NCBI GenBank assembly: GCA_030407005.1
Contig: JAUDYN010000005.1
Span: forward strand, 1,488,001 to 1,552,000
DNA: 64,000 nt
DNA from: Desarmillaria ectypa
Lineage: Eukaryota > Basidiomycota > Agaricomycetes > Agaricales > Physalacriaceae
Reading direction: 5' to 3'
The notes under the pieces are model-generated. The model was not told where the DNA came from. It was given only the letters and a program-made list of their open reading frames with translations, and did not search any database. Shown in pieces: positions 11,110 through 24,524 of this stretch (position 1 is its first letter; each line of letters begins with the position of its first letter). The translations under genes were made by a program, and so were the position numbers.

Positions 11110-14100
11110 TTATGATCTTAAAGCCTGAGCGAAGGCAATGGCGACAGTCTGGAAAGGAATAGAGTGAATAAATGTATCTCAGCCATGAAACAAGATACTT
11201 ACCTCTGAATGGCTCAAAGAGATCAAAATATTTTTGATGCCTTTCGCGGCAGCCTGGGACTTGGCATCACCATACAGCGAGACAACCGGTGCACCCGTAG
11301 CCTTGTCATTGACGATCTCGATGTCCTTCATTGCCGCGGCAGCACCATTTGACGGCACGCCCAACGACTTGAACACAGCCTCTTTGCCTACCCAGCGTGC
11401 AGCAAAAGAAGATGTCGGAGATGGCTGAGCATTGCAGTACGCTATCTCAGCGTCGGTGAAATTGCGGGAGACGAAGGTGGGGTTGTGCGAAGGGACGGAT
11501 GAGATGAGTTCTGTACGATCATCAATCAGCAAGCTGCCTATCCATTCGGACCTCCATGCATACCTTGATCAACGCCAATACCAGCAAAGTCACCCTGGGC
11601 CGGTTTTGCTTCCAAAAGCCGAGTGACCGCCTTAAGGTTGGAGTCGTCGATAGGAGCCTGCGTCGGTTGCTTCGCAGCGAACGAATACGAGCCAGTCTGG
11701 GGATCTGCTGACGATCGAGCCAAAGAATTGGTGAGAACTTTGTCCTCGAGCTCAGGAGTGTAAGGTGGCTTCTCCTTGACCTTGACAAGGTTGTTTTTGA
11801 TCATCATCTCACTCATGACTTTGTAAGTCTCGAGTTGCCTGACGCTGTTGCGTTTTCTGTAAGCTGCATAGTATGCAGGATCAAGAGCTCCAAAGAGGTA
11901 GCGAGGATGAATGACAAGGGCCGTTCCACCAACTTGACCGAAACCGAATGAAGACTGAAATTTTGCGTTAGTGCCAGTCGTGCCCGTAAAAGGAATAAGG
12001 CCATACCATGACTCCTGCGCGCACTCCATCGGTTTGAATCGACTTCGACGGGAACATGAGGAAGGTGCGGTGCATGAAATGGGAATCAATGTTGCTATAG
12101 AAGAATATTAGAACACATTTACCTAAAAGACTTTGCATACGTACTCGCTATTCCTGTTACCCGGGACTATGCCAGTGTTGATGGTGTCAAGAACACCTGA
12201 CATCTGCCAAGCGGCGGCACCGCCTTTCGCGTGTCCAAGAAGACTCTTTTGTGCCATGACGGGAACAGCATTACCCGCAGTACGACCGAGGTTCTGGAAT
12301 ACTGTGTTCCAAATATGAGTCTCATTCTCTTCCTGTGAAATCCATGAGAAATGCTCATGTCGATAGGAAGTAAAAAAACATACGTTCGCCTTCGTACTGG
12401 TGCCATGGATAGACAGAACACCAACATCGTCGGCAGTCAAGCCCCAAACGGCCAATGCACGACGGAGGGGTGCAATGCTTGGATCATTGCCCTCTAGCAT
12501 ACCGTACATGCCAAGCGCATCGGATTCTTGTTGAGAAGCCTCCTTCTCCATGTTCGACACGCGCGTCGCAATGTATTCTTCGTCGAGAGGTTGTCCTTGG
12601 GCCCTGGACGACTCGACCTCTTCTCGCATCTGCTCTTGTTCGTTGGCAAGCCATTGCGAGATTTGCGAGCGACGGAATGTAAGTTGACGACGGCGATAGT
12701 TGATATCGAGCAGAGGTAGAGGATGCCTGGATGGTACTTCCTTTGCTATAGTGAGCACACCACGCCCTGGAGCTGGAACAGATCGTCCGGCCTTGTCGCT
12801 AGATAAAACGTTAGACATGAACTGATTCAAGTTTTGAGGACATACGTCGAAGTCGAGGTAAACGCAACAATTCCGCGAATGGGACAACCTAATTCGAGAG
12901 CGGTCTTGGCGCTCATGACGATATGGACACCGGTACCTTGCGCTTCCATGAACTGTAACGACAATAAGTCGAGGAAAATGTGTCCGAATTGAATAAAGAC
13001 TTACACCAGAACGAGTGCTTGTAGCTGGGCGAGACATCTCCGTCGGCTCACGACCCATGGCAAATTCGGTGTCGGCATTACTTGTCGCCTTCATGTTCGC
13101 AAATTCGTATGACCCTTCTTCACTGATGTCATCGTAGCCACCAGCAATCATGATCTTGGCTTTTCCAGACAAGATGGTATCCCGAGCAATTTCCATGGAC
13201 TGGAGAGCAGTGGCGCTGAATACAGACAATAATCAGTATCAGGATGGAGGGAAATATACATGATACGTACCAAGCACCAACGGGAATCTTAACCGGACCG
13301 CTGGACGATACAAGGAGCAAGTTGATCCAACCCGCAGCGGTGTTGATGAATCTGAGCTGTGTGAGGACGCTACTAAGGTCTGTGGGAGCAGAAAGACATA
13401 CGTTTCCTGAAGAATATCATTCTGAACCTCCTTCTCATCGCGACGATCCTTGAACATCTTGCACATGGAATCTTGACCACCCAATCCCGCACCGAAGCAA
13501 GTGCCGACATCCGAAGGATGCATGTGCTTGTAGAGCTCGTATGGATCGATGATACCGGACATATTAAACGCTTCAGCGGCACAGACCAACGCCCAAAGCG
13601 TAGTGCGGTCTACTTGGGCAATGATATCTTCTGGGATGCCGAAACGACCAGCATACCAACCGGTCGGAACCTGACCAGCAACAGTTCGGCTGAAGGTGAA
13701 AGCCTTGGGAACGAAGACACATGCGCCCTTCTTGAGCTTGAAGAACCATTGTCCGGATTCACCGGCCCAGATATCGCACTTGTCACCATGCTGCAACTTG
13801 AACTTCATGGCTTCCGCCTCCGTTACTTCAAGCGCCTCAAGGTCATGAATAAGCTCGACTTCCTGGTTGAAGACCTTCTTCTTCGGATCGTAGCCACGGA
13901 AAAGTTCAGGTTCTACAAAGACATCAGATATAGCACAAGGTTTAAATTAAGCACGTACCGATCAGGCGAACACCACCATGAGCAAGAATATCCTTCTCGT
14001 AGCGAGCTTTGATGTCTTTGTCATCAACTGGGTCGCCGGATTTGCTATCAACCCAGCCAACATAGAGGGATCCATCCTTCAAGCGACCATCGAAATGCTT

Positions 14101-17100
14101 GATGTAGCCCATCATCCACGCCATCTCGATGGCACCTTCAATCGTAAATTCGCCCCTTGCTTCCATCTCCCAGCGAGTTCGTGCACTGCCCCAAGGACCA
14201 ACTTCAGCCGAACCTGTAATGACAATGACCTTGTCGAGATCAATCATGCCTCGAAGTTTGGAAACATCGCCAAGACTCTCCATTGACTCGAGAGCAGGGA
14301 AGTCGAAGCTGAAGTTGGCTCGGGGAAGGACATCGACAGTTTGAATGAGACGCTCTGCTTCTGCACCGTTGATGACTTTATAATCGGCGGCATTGTCACG
14401 AGCAATCGCCCGACGCAGATCACTCTTCTTATTGAGGTTGACGCGAATACGTCCAGTGATTTCTGCAAGATCGGGAAGGCGGTCCATACCACCGTTCAAG
14501 TCGGCCCAGATGGGCTCGACCTGCGTGATGCTGAACAATAAAGGGTGCATAAGGCCGAGGATGTTGAACGCCATCTCTTTCGCTGAAAATGTGCGGACAC
14601 CATATGACTCCAATTCATGAGCAACGATGTTTGTTGGTCCCATGAGGCCAGTACCCCGGGTCCATCTGGCAGAAAATTAGCAACGTCGGAGTGATTTATA
14701 ATGGGAACTTACCCTATGACAGCACCTGCAAGGCACAAATATTCTCCCCAGCTTTCCGACGCCCAACGTTGGAACAAGGTCTCCAAAGAAATCTTGGACT
14801 CAGAGTAGAGACCGTCATTACCGAAGAGCCCGTGATTGGGCGACAGAGGGAGAATAACTTGGGTGGGACGAGTAACGAAGCGACGGCTGGCTTTCTTGTT
14901 CTTGACAGCGCCCATGATGCGAAGGAGATTCGTTAACATGATGCGATGAGCCAGTTCTGACCTGTCATCAATGCCGTCAATTTCTCTGCCGTTCTCCGGG
15001 ATACCTGCGAAAGGTAAAATGAAATCAAGGTCGAGGCCGAGATTAGCGTAAATGTAGTCGACGAGAGCCTCCACATCTTGCTTTGAGCCCTGGTTGAATG
15101 GCACGACAGTGAGGGCAGATCCACGACTACCGCACGAGTGGAAGATTGACTGGTAGTACTCGACAGTGGCACGGTTGTACCGAGAAGTCGTGATAACAAC
15201 ATGTGCGCCACCTGCTAGAAGACCTTTGACTACCTCCACGCCGATAGAACCTTTGCCAACACCGGTGAGCAGAGCGTTTTTGTCCTTGAATGTCGTCCCA
15301 GCAGTGGCAATCTCATGCAAAATGTCAAGATAAACGCTCGTGAGGTTGCTGCTGTATTCCCAGGTCGTACCCACTTTGCGCTTGAGGTGAAGTAAAGGCA
15401 CTTTGTCAACGGACACAGACGAGATTCCGGAAACTTGAGGGCGGATGAACTGAGATGAAGCGCGGCGACTCCGGACACGGGAAGGACGGGGATCGGGACC
15501 CTTACGGAGAGAGCGCACTACACCCTCGTAGAGGGCCTTGATGTGATTCTTCTGTTCCTCGCTGATCTCTGGTTGGGATTTCACGATGGTCCAAAGCTTC
15601 AACACGTCATCTTGAACCTTTTGGATATTGACGGCACCAGAGACAGTGTCACCGCTCGCCATCTCCTCGACGTAAGCTTCGAGTTTGCGGACGTTCTCCC
15701 GAACTACTTCGGAGTAAACAATGTCACCCTTCGAGTTGACCTCGGTGTGAGGGGCAGTGGGGAAGGTAACTATAGCAAATGATCAATGAGACCAGGAAAA
15801 TAAGGGAACCGTGAGGACAGGAACGTACCATCTTTATAGACCGGCGGTTGCGACAAGAATTCACGAACATTCTCGATAAGCTGCTGGCCAAATTCTTTGG
15901 CCAACTTGTAGGTTTCGCCCTTGCTTGGATCGCATCGATTGATGTTGTACTGCAGGAACGCGAGCAAGTCGGGATCAGCACGGTTCAATATAGCGATGCA
16001 GCTAGCAGTGATTTCGCGATCGACGGTGGTGAGTCGGCCAAATATGATGTCATAATACATGAGAAGAGCATCTTGACGCGCCCAGTTCCAAGAAGAATCG
16101 AAGTGACGGGCCTTGATAGGGTCGAAGACAGGCTGAATTCCGTCAATGTAGGCGTCTCCATGCTCCTTGGCGATACTGTCCAACTTAGCTTGGAGTTCCT
16201 CCGAATGGGCCTTCTCTTTGTCGAATGCAATCTCACCGGCACGAGAGTCGCGCTTGAGATACCGCATATACAGCTCGATATGTTGTGCAGCGAACTGCTC
16301 CTGGTCTGCCTGGAATTTGAGAAACTCTTCGCTGTTGATGGTGGGGCCACCACTTCCTCCGCCACTTCCGCCACCCCCAGCGCTTGGAGTGGACAGACTG
16401 ATGCCTGATCTCTGAGCATATACAGCGACCACACCGTCCAACCAGGCCTTCGCCTCAGGCTCTGAAGCCAGCCGCTTCGGCGGTTCCATTGTAGTTGCCA
16501 GCAATAAAACGCCATCTGAACGAGATGGACCCAGTCCCCATGACTTCGAAAGATGCACCTTCACAGCAGAAGAATTAAATCCACCGGGCATCTTGCCACC
16601 AATCATCCGAGACACCAGACCAGAGGTGTATTTGCCCAACGCTCCTCCGAAGCCGGATGAAAGTGCGGAGCCAAGCTCCTCCAGGGAAAGTTCTTCTCCC
16701 TTTTCCGGCGCCGACGAAAATTCTAGCTGCAAATCACCCAAGATCTCATTCTGAAGTGTCGACTTGCCGCCTACGAGGTCCTTGATAGATTTTGAAAGGG
16801 GAACCTCGCTCACTGCCTTCTTGAGTTTCTGAGCGACAATGACATGGAGGATATCAAGAGCCTTGATAGGAACATCTTCGACAGCAGCAGCAGGTCCACT
16901 AGGGGCGACAACGGGTGTAGGAGCGGGAGCAGTCACGGAAGCAGGAACGACAAGGGCAGACGAGGCGACCGACACCGATTCAGTTACCGCTTCCTCTTCA
17001 ACCTCATCCTCGAAGCTGTAGTATATATCCTTCTGGTTCTTGGATATACAGAAGATGGAACGCGTGTGGGAGACAGCGTCGTCGGATGCTTCATACTTTG

Positions 17101-20100
17101 CTTTGAAGGTACGGGTGGCCATGCCAGTGAGGGTAGGGGAAGGACCCAGCTCGATGAAGCGCTCGAACGAATAGTCTACGAAAAGACGATCCTGGATTTC
17201 GATCCAACGGACAGGGGACGCAAATTGGTACGCCAACAATTCGACCATGAGGACGTACGCCAATTTTGCCCGCTGCTCTGCGCCTCCCCAATTCTCCTGG
17301 TCCCAATTCTTCAGAACCTTGTCCAGAACTGGAGATGTGGTCTGGTCGTAAATGATCTGTGCATAGTCCTTCGAAACTTCGAACGGCTTCGCAATTAGAT
17401 TGGGAATGTAACGACCAACCAACCAATCAGGATTAACATGCAGGGGATTAATCTTCCTCGACAGGTCTAGGGATGAGTGGTCAGGGTCGGTACACTAACA
17501 ACCAGACGAATGTACTTACAGGCTCGGAAAGGCATCACACCAGCCCAAAGATAACGCGAATGGAAGGGTACGTCAATACCTGGGAGCGGAATGGTGGCGA
17601 AGCCTCGCTCAAGTGTAATGTAACCCTGGTTTTTTTGCTGCTCAAGTGCCTTTTCGTAGGAGGATTTGATGATTTCACCGAGCATTTCCTTGACCTGGTC
17701 CTCAGAGAATTTCTCCGCCAGCTACACAGCATCCCGCCTCAGGTTGTGAATAGGGAACAAGGCAAAAAAACCACGTACCTGCTGCACGTCGATCTTTTTT
17801 ATCTTGAGGTAGTTGAGAACATTAGTCATCGTTTGCAAGGTGACTAATTCTCCCGCACAGACATATTGTTGTCCCTGTGATGAAAGACACATCAGACTGA
17901 TTCAAGAAAGCAGAATGGTTGAGTTTAGTACTTACCTCGACGTTGTAGTTGACGATTTGCAAGAGCAATCCGGTAATGTTAGAGATGCTATCAACAACTT
18001 CGCGCAAGGCGGTGTCATTGAAGGACTTGGAGATGCGGCTAGGGTTGACAGCACACATCGCGTAGTTCGACCGGTTCATGGCGTCACGCTCCACAGCGCG
18101 CTGCATGGTGATTCCACGGTAGAAAACAACATCCACCAAAGATGACACAGGGAATATGTCGGCGATAGCTGCAAGAGCGGCATATTCACCCAAGGAATGG
18201 CCAGCGAAAGGACAGTCGCGCTGAATATACCCTTTCCCACGCAAGTCCTCGAACGCAGCCTTCTCCGTCACAACAAGCGCGATCTGGGCGAATTGCGTAG
18301 CATAGAGAAGACCAGTTGGGTGGTTGAAGGTGTACTTGGGCGTACGAACGTCGATATCAGCAAAAAGGGGGAGTGTCTTGATGGTCCCATCTTTGCCTAT
18401 AGTATCGTACGTCATGTCCATGTACCGCTGTCGGATAGCTTGGCCTTTGATACCACCGAAGTGAATGGTCTTCTGCATAGGGTTTTCCTTGACGATCTCA
18501 ATGATAGAAAATCCATAAACAGCACTGAGATGGGCGTCAGCAGCATCCCAGACAGCCTTTGCAGCGGCAGAGGTGTTGTACAAGTCCATGCCCATGCCCG
18601 GTTCCTGGGATCCTTGGCCAGTGAAGACATAAACAGTGCAAGGCTGAGACACTTCAGCTGTACCATCAATAACCTTCTCACCCTGAGAGTTGAAAGTCTC
18701 CACTTTCACGACCATGTTGCCATCACGCATGCCAATATGGCGAAGTTTAACGCTGAGTTCATCACCAGGCAACACCATGCCAACGAAAGACACGTTGTAT
18801 CTGCACACGATGTATCAGAAAAGGAACGAAGTAGGATGAAAGAAAACCCACGAGTGGACACGCTCAGGATGACCTTGAGCCGCGACACTTTCAACATAAC
18901 GGCGAGTCGCCGCACTACTCCACAGACCATGGGTGATCGTGGCGGGCAACGACGCATAGCAAGAGAAATAAGGATTAACGTGAATTGGGTTAAAATCCCC
19001 GGAAATCATAGAGTAAGGCTCGTTGGTCAGAGGTGCGTTGAAAGTTGTATCGCCTTCGGTCATAGTGTAACCATCGTTCGGGAGGGTATATATAAGTTCG
19101 TCAGCTTTGCCATGACGTTGCACATAGGCGAGGACGGGATTTCCGTGACAATTCTCCTGTTGGAAATCGATAGAACCGACTTTGATCATCTGCTTGAGGT
19201 GGTTGCGAATAAATATATCTCCAGAAACATTGAGTTCACGGAACAGTGACCTGTCTTTGAACAAGACGTGAGACTGAAGGCGGAAAATGAGTGACGTTCC
19301 GGGCTGGAGGGGCCGAGTCTCGTCGTCCCACTCAAACCACTCCTTCGACTGGAGAACTCCAACTTCGGCATCGGAAGTGATCTCGACGACGTAATCCGGC
19401 TCTTCAGAGGTATCAAGTGTGTTCTCATAGTCAGAGAAGTGACCACGGTAAAGGAAAGCGGAGACGACTTCTACGACAGGTGTGCCATCTCGCTGAACAG
19501 TACCCTTGACCTTGACTATCTTGCCCTCGGGAGCGTTGGTAACGGAAACAATCTGGGCAGTTGCTTGACAAACGTCGCCCACCGTGAGAGGTCGGGCTCC
19601 ATGAACCATACGAAAACCGTTTGACAGATGCACGAGCTTCAAAAGATCGCCGTCGATCGAAGCCGGGAAAATCGACTTCATGATGGCCTATAAAAAAAGT
19701 GGTGAATAAGAGAAACCTGTATTGAAAGAAGGAAAGGCTTACCTGCCACCCCGTGACAATGGCGAAGTCCATAGGCGCCGTAATGGTGTCCTTGCGAGCA
19801 GTCTTGAAGGACTCAGCCTGATTACCGACAACGGCACAGAATTGCTCAACAGCCGCAGCCTCAATGACCACCTCCGGACCAGTGAAAATATCGCCGACGT
19901 CAAGCTCCGGCAATGAGCTATTATCACCAAACCACAGCTTCCAGTAGAACTCCTTGATGCGAGTGTTCCTTCCCTTTGCAATTTCATGAATAGGTGCAAA
20001 GCCCATCGACGGAACGTATCGGAACTGCAAAGAGAGAGGAACCGAGGAATTCTGGCGATCCTCAAATAACTTGACGTCGATGAGTTTGGAAGCTTCATCG

Positions 20101-23100
20101 AACTGGATCTCTACGGCCTTGAACTCTGACTTGTGCTCGCCAAAGGAGCGAGCAGCCCCGTAGATGGAAACAGACGATGGGTTTACGACGACCTTCTGGT
20201 TGGTTCGAGGGATGAGAAGACGACGTATAGGGTTGTCGATGTACTCAGATCCTTGAATGATAGTTGTAGACGTCACCAGGGCTCTCAGCCAGGTAAGCTG
20301 AGGACCTGCAAGAGTCTCAAACCACACTGAGGCGGAGGGCAAACTGGAACCGAATTCATAGATACGACAGCCAAGGGCGTCCGAGACCTTGACCTTCGGG
20401 CATGCAACCGTTGCTGAGGGACGAGGTGCGAGGTAATCGACGACGGGGACTTTGCTGAGGTCGCCACCATATCGGGAATCAAGAACGCGTTGAATCAGAG
20501 ACGAATTGATGTTGCCGAGCATATCCTTGACAGGTTCATCCTTGACTTTGGAGCGCTTGACAGCCATAGGACCCTGTAAAATACACACACGCTGAGGATC
20601 TTGATCGAATACTGCCTCAATATCTTCGGCAGCCCACAATGAATCCTGTAAAGTTTTGTTAGAAAAGTAAAAGAAACTACAAGATAGAGACATGCCTTCT
20701 TGAACCAGACTTCGAACGAAGCATCAAGAACAGGAATGAAAGGAACAGGCTTCTGTCCACGCCTCTGGGAGATGGCAAGGAAGAATGCCGAATCCTCTGC
20801 CGCTAACAACTGCGTCGTACCACCAACGTAAGTCTGGAAGAACGACTGGATGAAAGGCAAAGGATCATCCAGAGACGAGTATGATTGCAACACTGATGGC
20901 TTGTTCGATTCACCATTAACTCCAGCGAAACGCTCCTCGACGCGTCGCAACCAGTCACCGGTGAGGTTCCTCAAGGAGGGATCGACCCAACGCGACTGAT
21001 GGGAGACAAACATAAGGCGAACCATACGCAGCGACACTTCCTCGTAGGTCATATCACTAAGTGCACGAGCGACCGATCCATCCTTCTTCCATCCGAACCA
21101 TGGCTTGCTGAAGTCCCTGTTCAACTTAGCAATAACCTCGTCATGGCGTTCAACCAGCCAAGCGGCACGCTTATCCTTGGGCAAGCTGAATACCGTATCA
21201 TCGAACTCCCTCCACAACTTAACGGCCCTCGTGGCCACCTTGTGAATGGGCTCACCCAATTCTGAACGGACAGTGAGAATGCCACCAGTGGGCTTGTCAT
21301 ATGTGCCTTCCCACGCATCATCGTCGACACCAGGCGCAGCGACGATGAGATCCTTGACCGAAGGACTCGTGTGAGCCTCTTTAGCCACCATAACACGACT
21401 GGCAAACAGACATCCATCGAAGGGCATCGGCTGCATACCAAAGCGCTCTGCAGACCATTGGCCAGTTAGGTAGGGCCAAACATCATCAGCCGCCCCGAAG
21501 CCAGAGCCGGCGACGAGGCTGATGTTGCGGTGTTGACGAATGGCGCGATAGGTCACCAGAATGGGCTGGTGGAAGTCCTCGTAGGAATGATGACCTCCTG
21601 CACGACCTCCAGTCCACTGGAGGATGATGGGGAAGTCGGGATTGGCTGCGGCGATGTTGATGACCTGCCGAATGCCATCAACGGAACCTGGTTTAAAGGA
21701 AACGTGCTTGATACCGGCGTTCCTCAGGCCATCGATAATCTCGACGGCCTTCTCGGTGGTGGGGATACCGGCTGCGACACAGAATCCTTCAATGGGAAGA
21801 CCCTCCTTTCTCATCTCCTGCCAGAGAGGGAATTGGAAGGTAAACTGTGCAGGATTGATATACAACGCGTTCAATGTCAAACCGACACCGTCAGGAATCT
21901 TCGTTCGAATCTCGGCAACTTTTGCACGGAGAGCGGCAGCGTTATAGTGGCCTCCACCAGCCAATTCGATGTGATATCCGGCATCGAGAACGGCACTGAC
22001 GAAACCCGCCTTCACGGTTGTTGGTGTCATGCCAGCAACCATGATGGGAGGCTTGCCGAGAAGACGAGAGAATAACGTGTCAAGATGCACAACACCGTCG
22101 CTAGATAGGACCATGAGAAAAGAGACGACTGTATGCTAATCGATACATACCTTGATTTCACTAATGCAGGAGCCCAGTCCTTCGCCCACCAGTCCTCGTA
22201 CTTGACTTCAACAGAGCTGTAAAGTTCTGCATCACCCTTGGCGCGGTCGCCGACAACAACAACACGAACACCGCGTCCATCGAGATCGCGTGCAGTAAGG
22301 GGACCAATCCCGCTGATACCACCGGGGCCAAAATCGATGGCGTGGGTTGCAGTCTCGGGGAAATCAACAGCCTTCGTCCAGTGAATAGGCGCAGTGAAAA
22401 TCTGGTCACAGAGAGACCGCGTCAAAGACGTCTTCAGATTGCGGAGATCAGATCCTGAAAAACCCGCGTCAGACAATATTTGAGAGAGAAATAAATGAGC
22501 GCACCATCCTCCGTGTTATAGACGGGGACCTTGAGATCCTCTACAGTCCACAACTCCTCTCCAGCCAAATCCTCAACGAGAACCTTCTCTGTTGCCCCCT
22601 TCAGATAGTCGCTATGATAAGGGACGCCAACCGCCAAGAATCTGATGTTGAAAGCAGGCTTGCGCTTGGAGAAAGCAACTTTGCTCTGGTCTGCCCCGGA
22701 AGGCGCGCGTATCTTTCTGAGATTGGTGACGAGGCCATATAGGGACCGGGCAGGGCCGGTGACAACGAACGCACGAGGTCCGTTGTGCAAAGAAACGAAA
22801 AGCTTGGAGTTATCGGCAAGATGAGAGTTGGTTTTCTTGATGTGAGGCTCGAGGTCCTTCAATGAAAGACCGGTGACAGACAACATAGGACTAGGTGTTC
22901 CCTCTCCACCGTCGATTGAATCATTGACGATTCTGGGCTCGACAGAGACAACAGGGAACGCCTGATGTCCCCGGAGACCGGAGAAGAAGAGCCACCTGAG
23001 GGCTTTCTTGGAGTTCTCAAGGAAGGACTCGAGCGTGGTGGAAGCAGCAACGACAACACCAGAAACGATACCCTGGGAATGGCCAGTGGTGCCAGAAATG

Positions 23101-23986
23101 TGCTTGAGATACTCGCCCGGCGTCAGACCAACCACGTTGCATGCAACAAGGTATTGGACGAGCTGGGTCAAACCAATAAGGGGGAAAGAGATGGGAATCG
23201 ACGCGAGATAGCCGGTCGATGGGCGGGATGAAGAGTCAGAGAGCCACGACGCGACGTCAAGCCTATAGGCGTAGAGCGCGGTAGACGCTTGGGAAAGAGC
23301 GAGAGGCTGGAGAACAGTTTGTGAGACTGTTTGGATGAACGGCTCAACAAAGGGCCGGTAGATGTCGAAAAGTGCTTGAAGCTCATCGAAGTATACCTCA
23401 TTTGTACCTTGACCGCCGAACAAAGCGTAGAGGGAAGCTTTGCCGTCAGCTGCGGCCTTTAAGAGCGCGGACGGAGGTCCTGCAGGAATGTCGGCAACGT
23501 TGCGAGTGCGGAGAGCAGCAAGTGCTTTGTAATAAGAAGTAAGGACGACTTTGCGAACCTCAGTATCGTATGCAGACGCGAGAGAATGGATGTCGTGGAC
23601 TGGGAGGTGCGTGTATGTGAAGAATTTGAAAACATTGAGCAGCAAAAGGGTGCGTGCTTCGGTATCTTGGCCAAGATGCTCTGCAATATATCCTAGGAAA
23701 CGGGCGGTAAGCTCGACGGTTACCTCCGCCAAATTTTCGATCTGGGCTGTCGTGTCGACAGCATCTACAAAGGACTGCTCATGGGCGAATTCTTCTCTAA
23801 GGACCTCTGCGCAGATCCACTCATCGTGACAAGTGCTGACTGGAATGGAGACCTAGAAAATGAGGAAGAGGTAAGAAAAGGACGCATATACGCAAAGAAC
23901 ATGGAACGCACTCTAATCTGTCCAAGGGATATAATGATAGGACGGGTGGTGATAGACGCAGTACAGTCGTTTGCTGTCTTCGCCAT
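11110..23986 (-). CDS. Single-chain fungal type I fatty acid synthase (beta-alpha fusion)
   Basis: The protein of about 3,900 residues starts at MAKTANDCTAS and carries every fungal FAS domain in beta-then-alpha order. Acetyltransferase: TTGHSQGI, Ser 23078-23076. Enoyl reductase: QWTGGRAGGHHSYEDFH. Dehydratase: GDFNPIHVNP. Malonyl/palmitoyl transferase: FAGHSLGEYAAL, Ser 18196-18194. ACP: VGGKSTLQNE, phosphopantetheine Ser 16762-16760. Ketoreductase: GVGKGSIG and YSESK. Ketosynthase: VGAC-ATAL, SIHGTSTKAN, LLGHAKGG. Phosphopantetheinyl transferase: GIGVD-QEL and WVGKEAVFKSLG. One open exon (15770-17422) covers both the end of the transferase domain and the ACP, so beta and alpha are not separate genes. 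The true end is SLSHSE spliced to TVAIAFAQALRS, TAA 11112-11110. It makes palmitoyl- and stearoyl-CoA in the cytosol from acetyl- and malonyl-CoA with NADPH. About 18 or more introns; no lesion found. Confidence 0.95.
13216..13270 (-). other. FAS intron that splits the ketosynthase active-site Cys codon
   Basis: On the minus strand the exon ends GTT GGT GCT TG and the next begins C GCC ACT GCT, with GTACGT at the donor and TTCAG at the acceptor. The joined TGC is the nucleophilic cysteine of the ketosynthase (VGAC-ATALQS), so this 55-base intron must be removed exactly for condensing activity. Confidence 0.85.
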
Positions 23987-24524
23987 CGTCGTGGTATTGG
24001 ACGAATTCCTCTATAGACGAATGAGCAGAAGGAAGAAATTCTATTTAAGAGAACCCACGACCCCAACCCCCAAGGCCATACCCCCAAAAACTTGCCCAAA
24101 CTTTTTGAAAAATTTTCTCCAAATTGGGGACCTTATTACCTTTTATGGATAATGGACCCTGACAAGGGACCTTATCAACCCAGCTACATACTTACTACAG
24201 CACCGAGCAACGTTAAATCTTCGACGTCGAGTAGATTATGACGAATGGCGACTTATTATTCTTACCACCCTGAGGGCCATACGCGACATCAAGGGGGTAT
24301 TATAAAACGTATGCAAAGCCTAGGTAACGTCGGAAGTCCGAGCGATTGCATGTATTCAAAATGCTGGTATGCTAGCTTCCCCAATCTTGCTAATACTCAG
24401 AGCCTGTCCATTCTATGTCACTGCCTTGGGGCTGAGATTACCTGGTACGTCCGTGAGAGATGGGTATACCGTCTAATGCATCACACTTACCATACTGTCA
24501 GTTTAAGGACAGACATGAATTTTA
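23987..24524 (-). promoter_or_regulatory. FAS upstream region
   Basis: These 538 bases lie between the FAS start and the 3' end of the minus-strand Gtr2 gene, so they hold the FAS promoter and the Gtr2 terminator. A TTAAATA-like TATA element (minus strand, about 24041-24048) sits some 55 bases before the ATG. Plus-strand open frames here are not family-like. No clear Ino2/Ino4-type element was seen. Confidence 0.35.

Noticed and set aside
15848..16408. A 186-codon plus-strand frame and several other antisense frames over FAS
   Set aside because: Same reason: they mirror the coding frame of the true gene.
15770..17422. Two separate FAS genes (beta and alpha subunits) side by side
   Set aside because: The open exon crosses the beta-alpha boundary without a stop or a plausible promoter, and the downstream domains have no independent start.
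18197..19249. A 350-codon open frame on the plus strand inside the synthase
   Set aside because: It is antisense to well-conserved FAS domains (dehydratase and transferase); its peptide has no family features and is a shadow of biased codon use.
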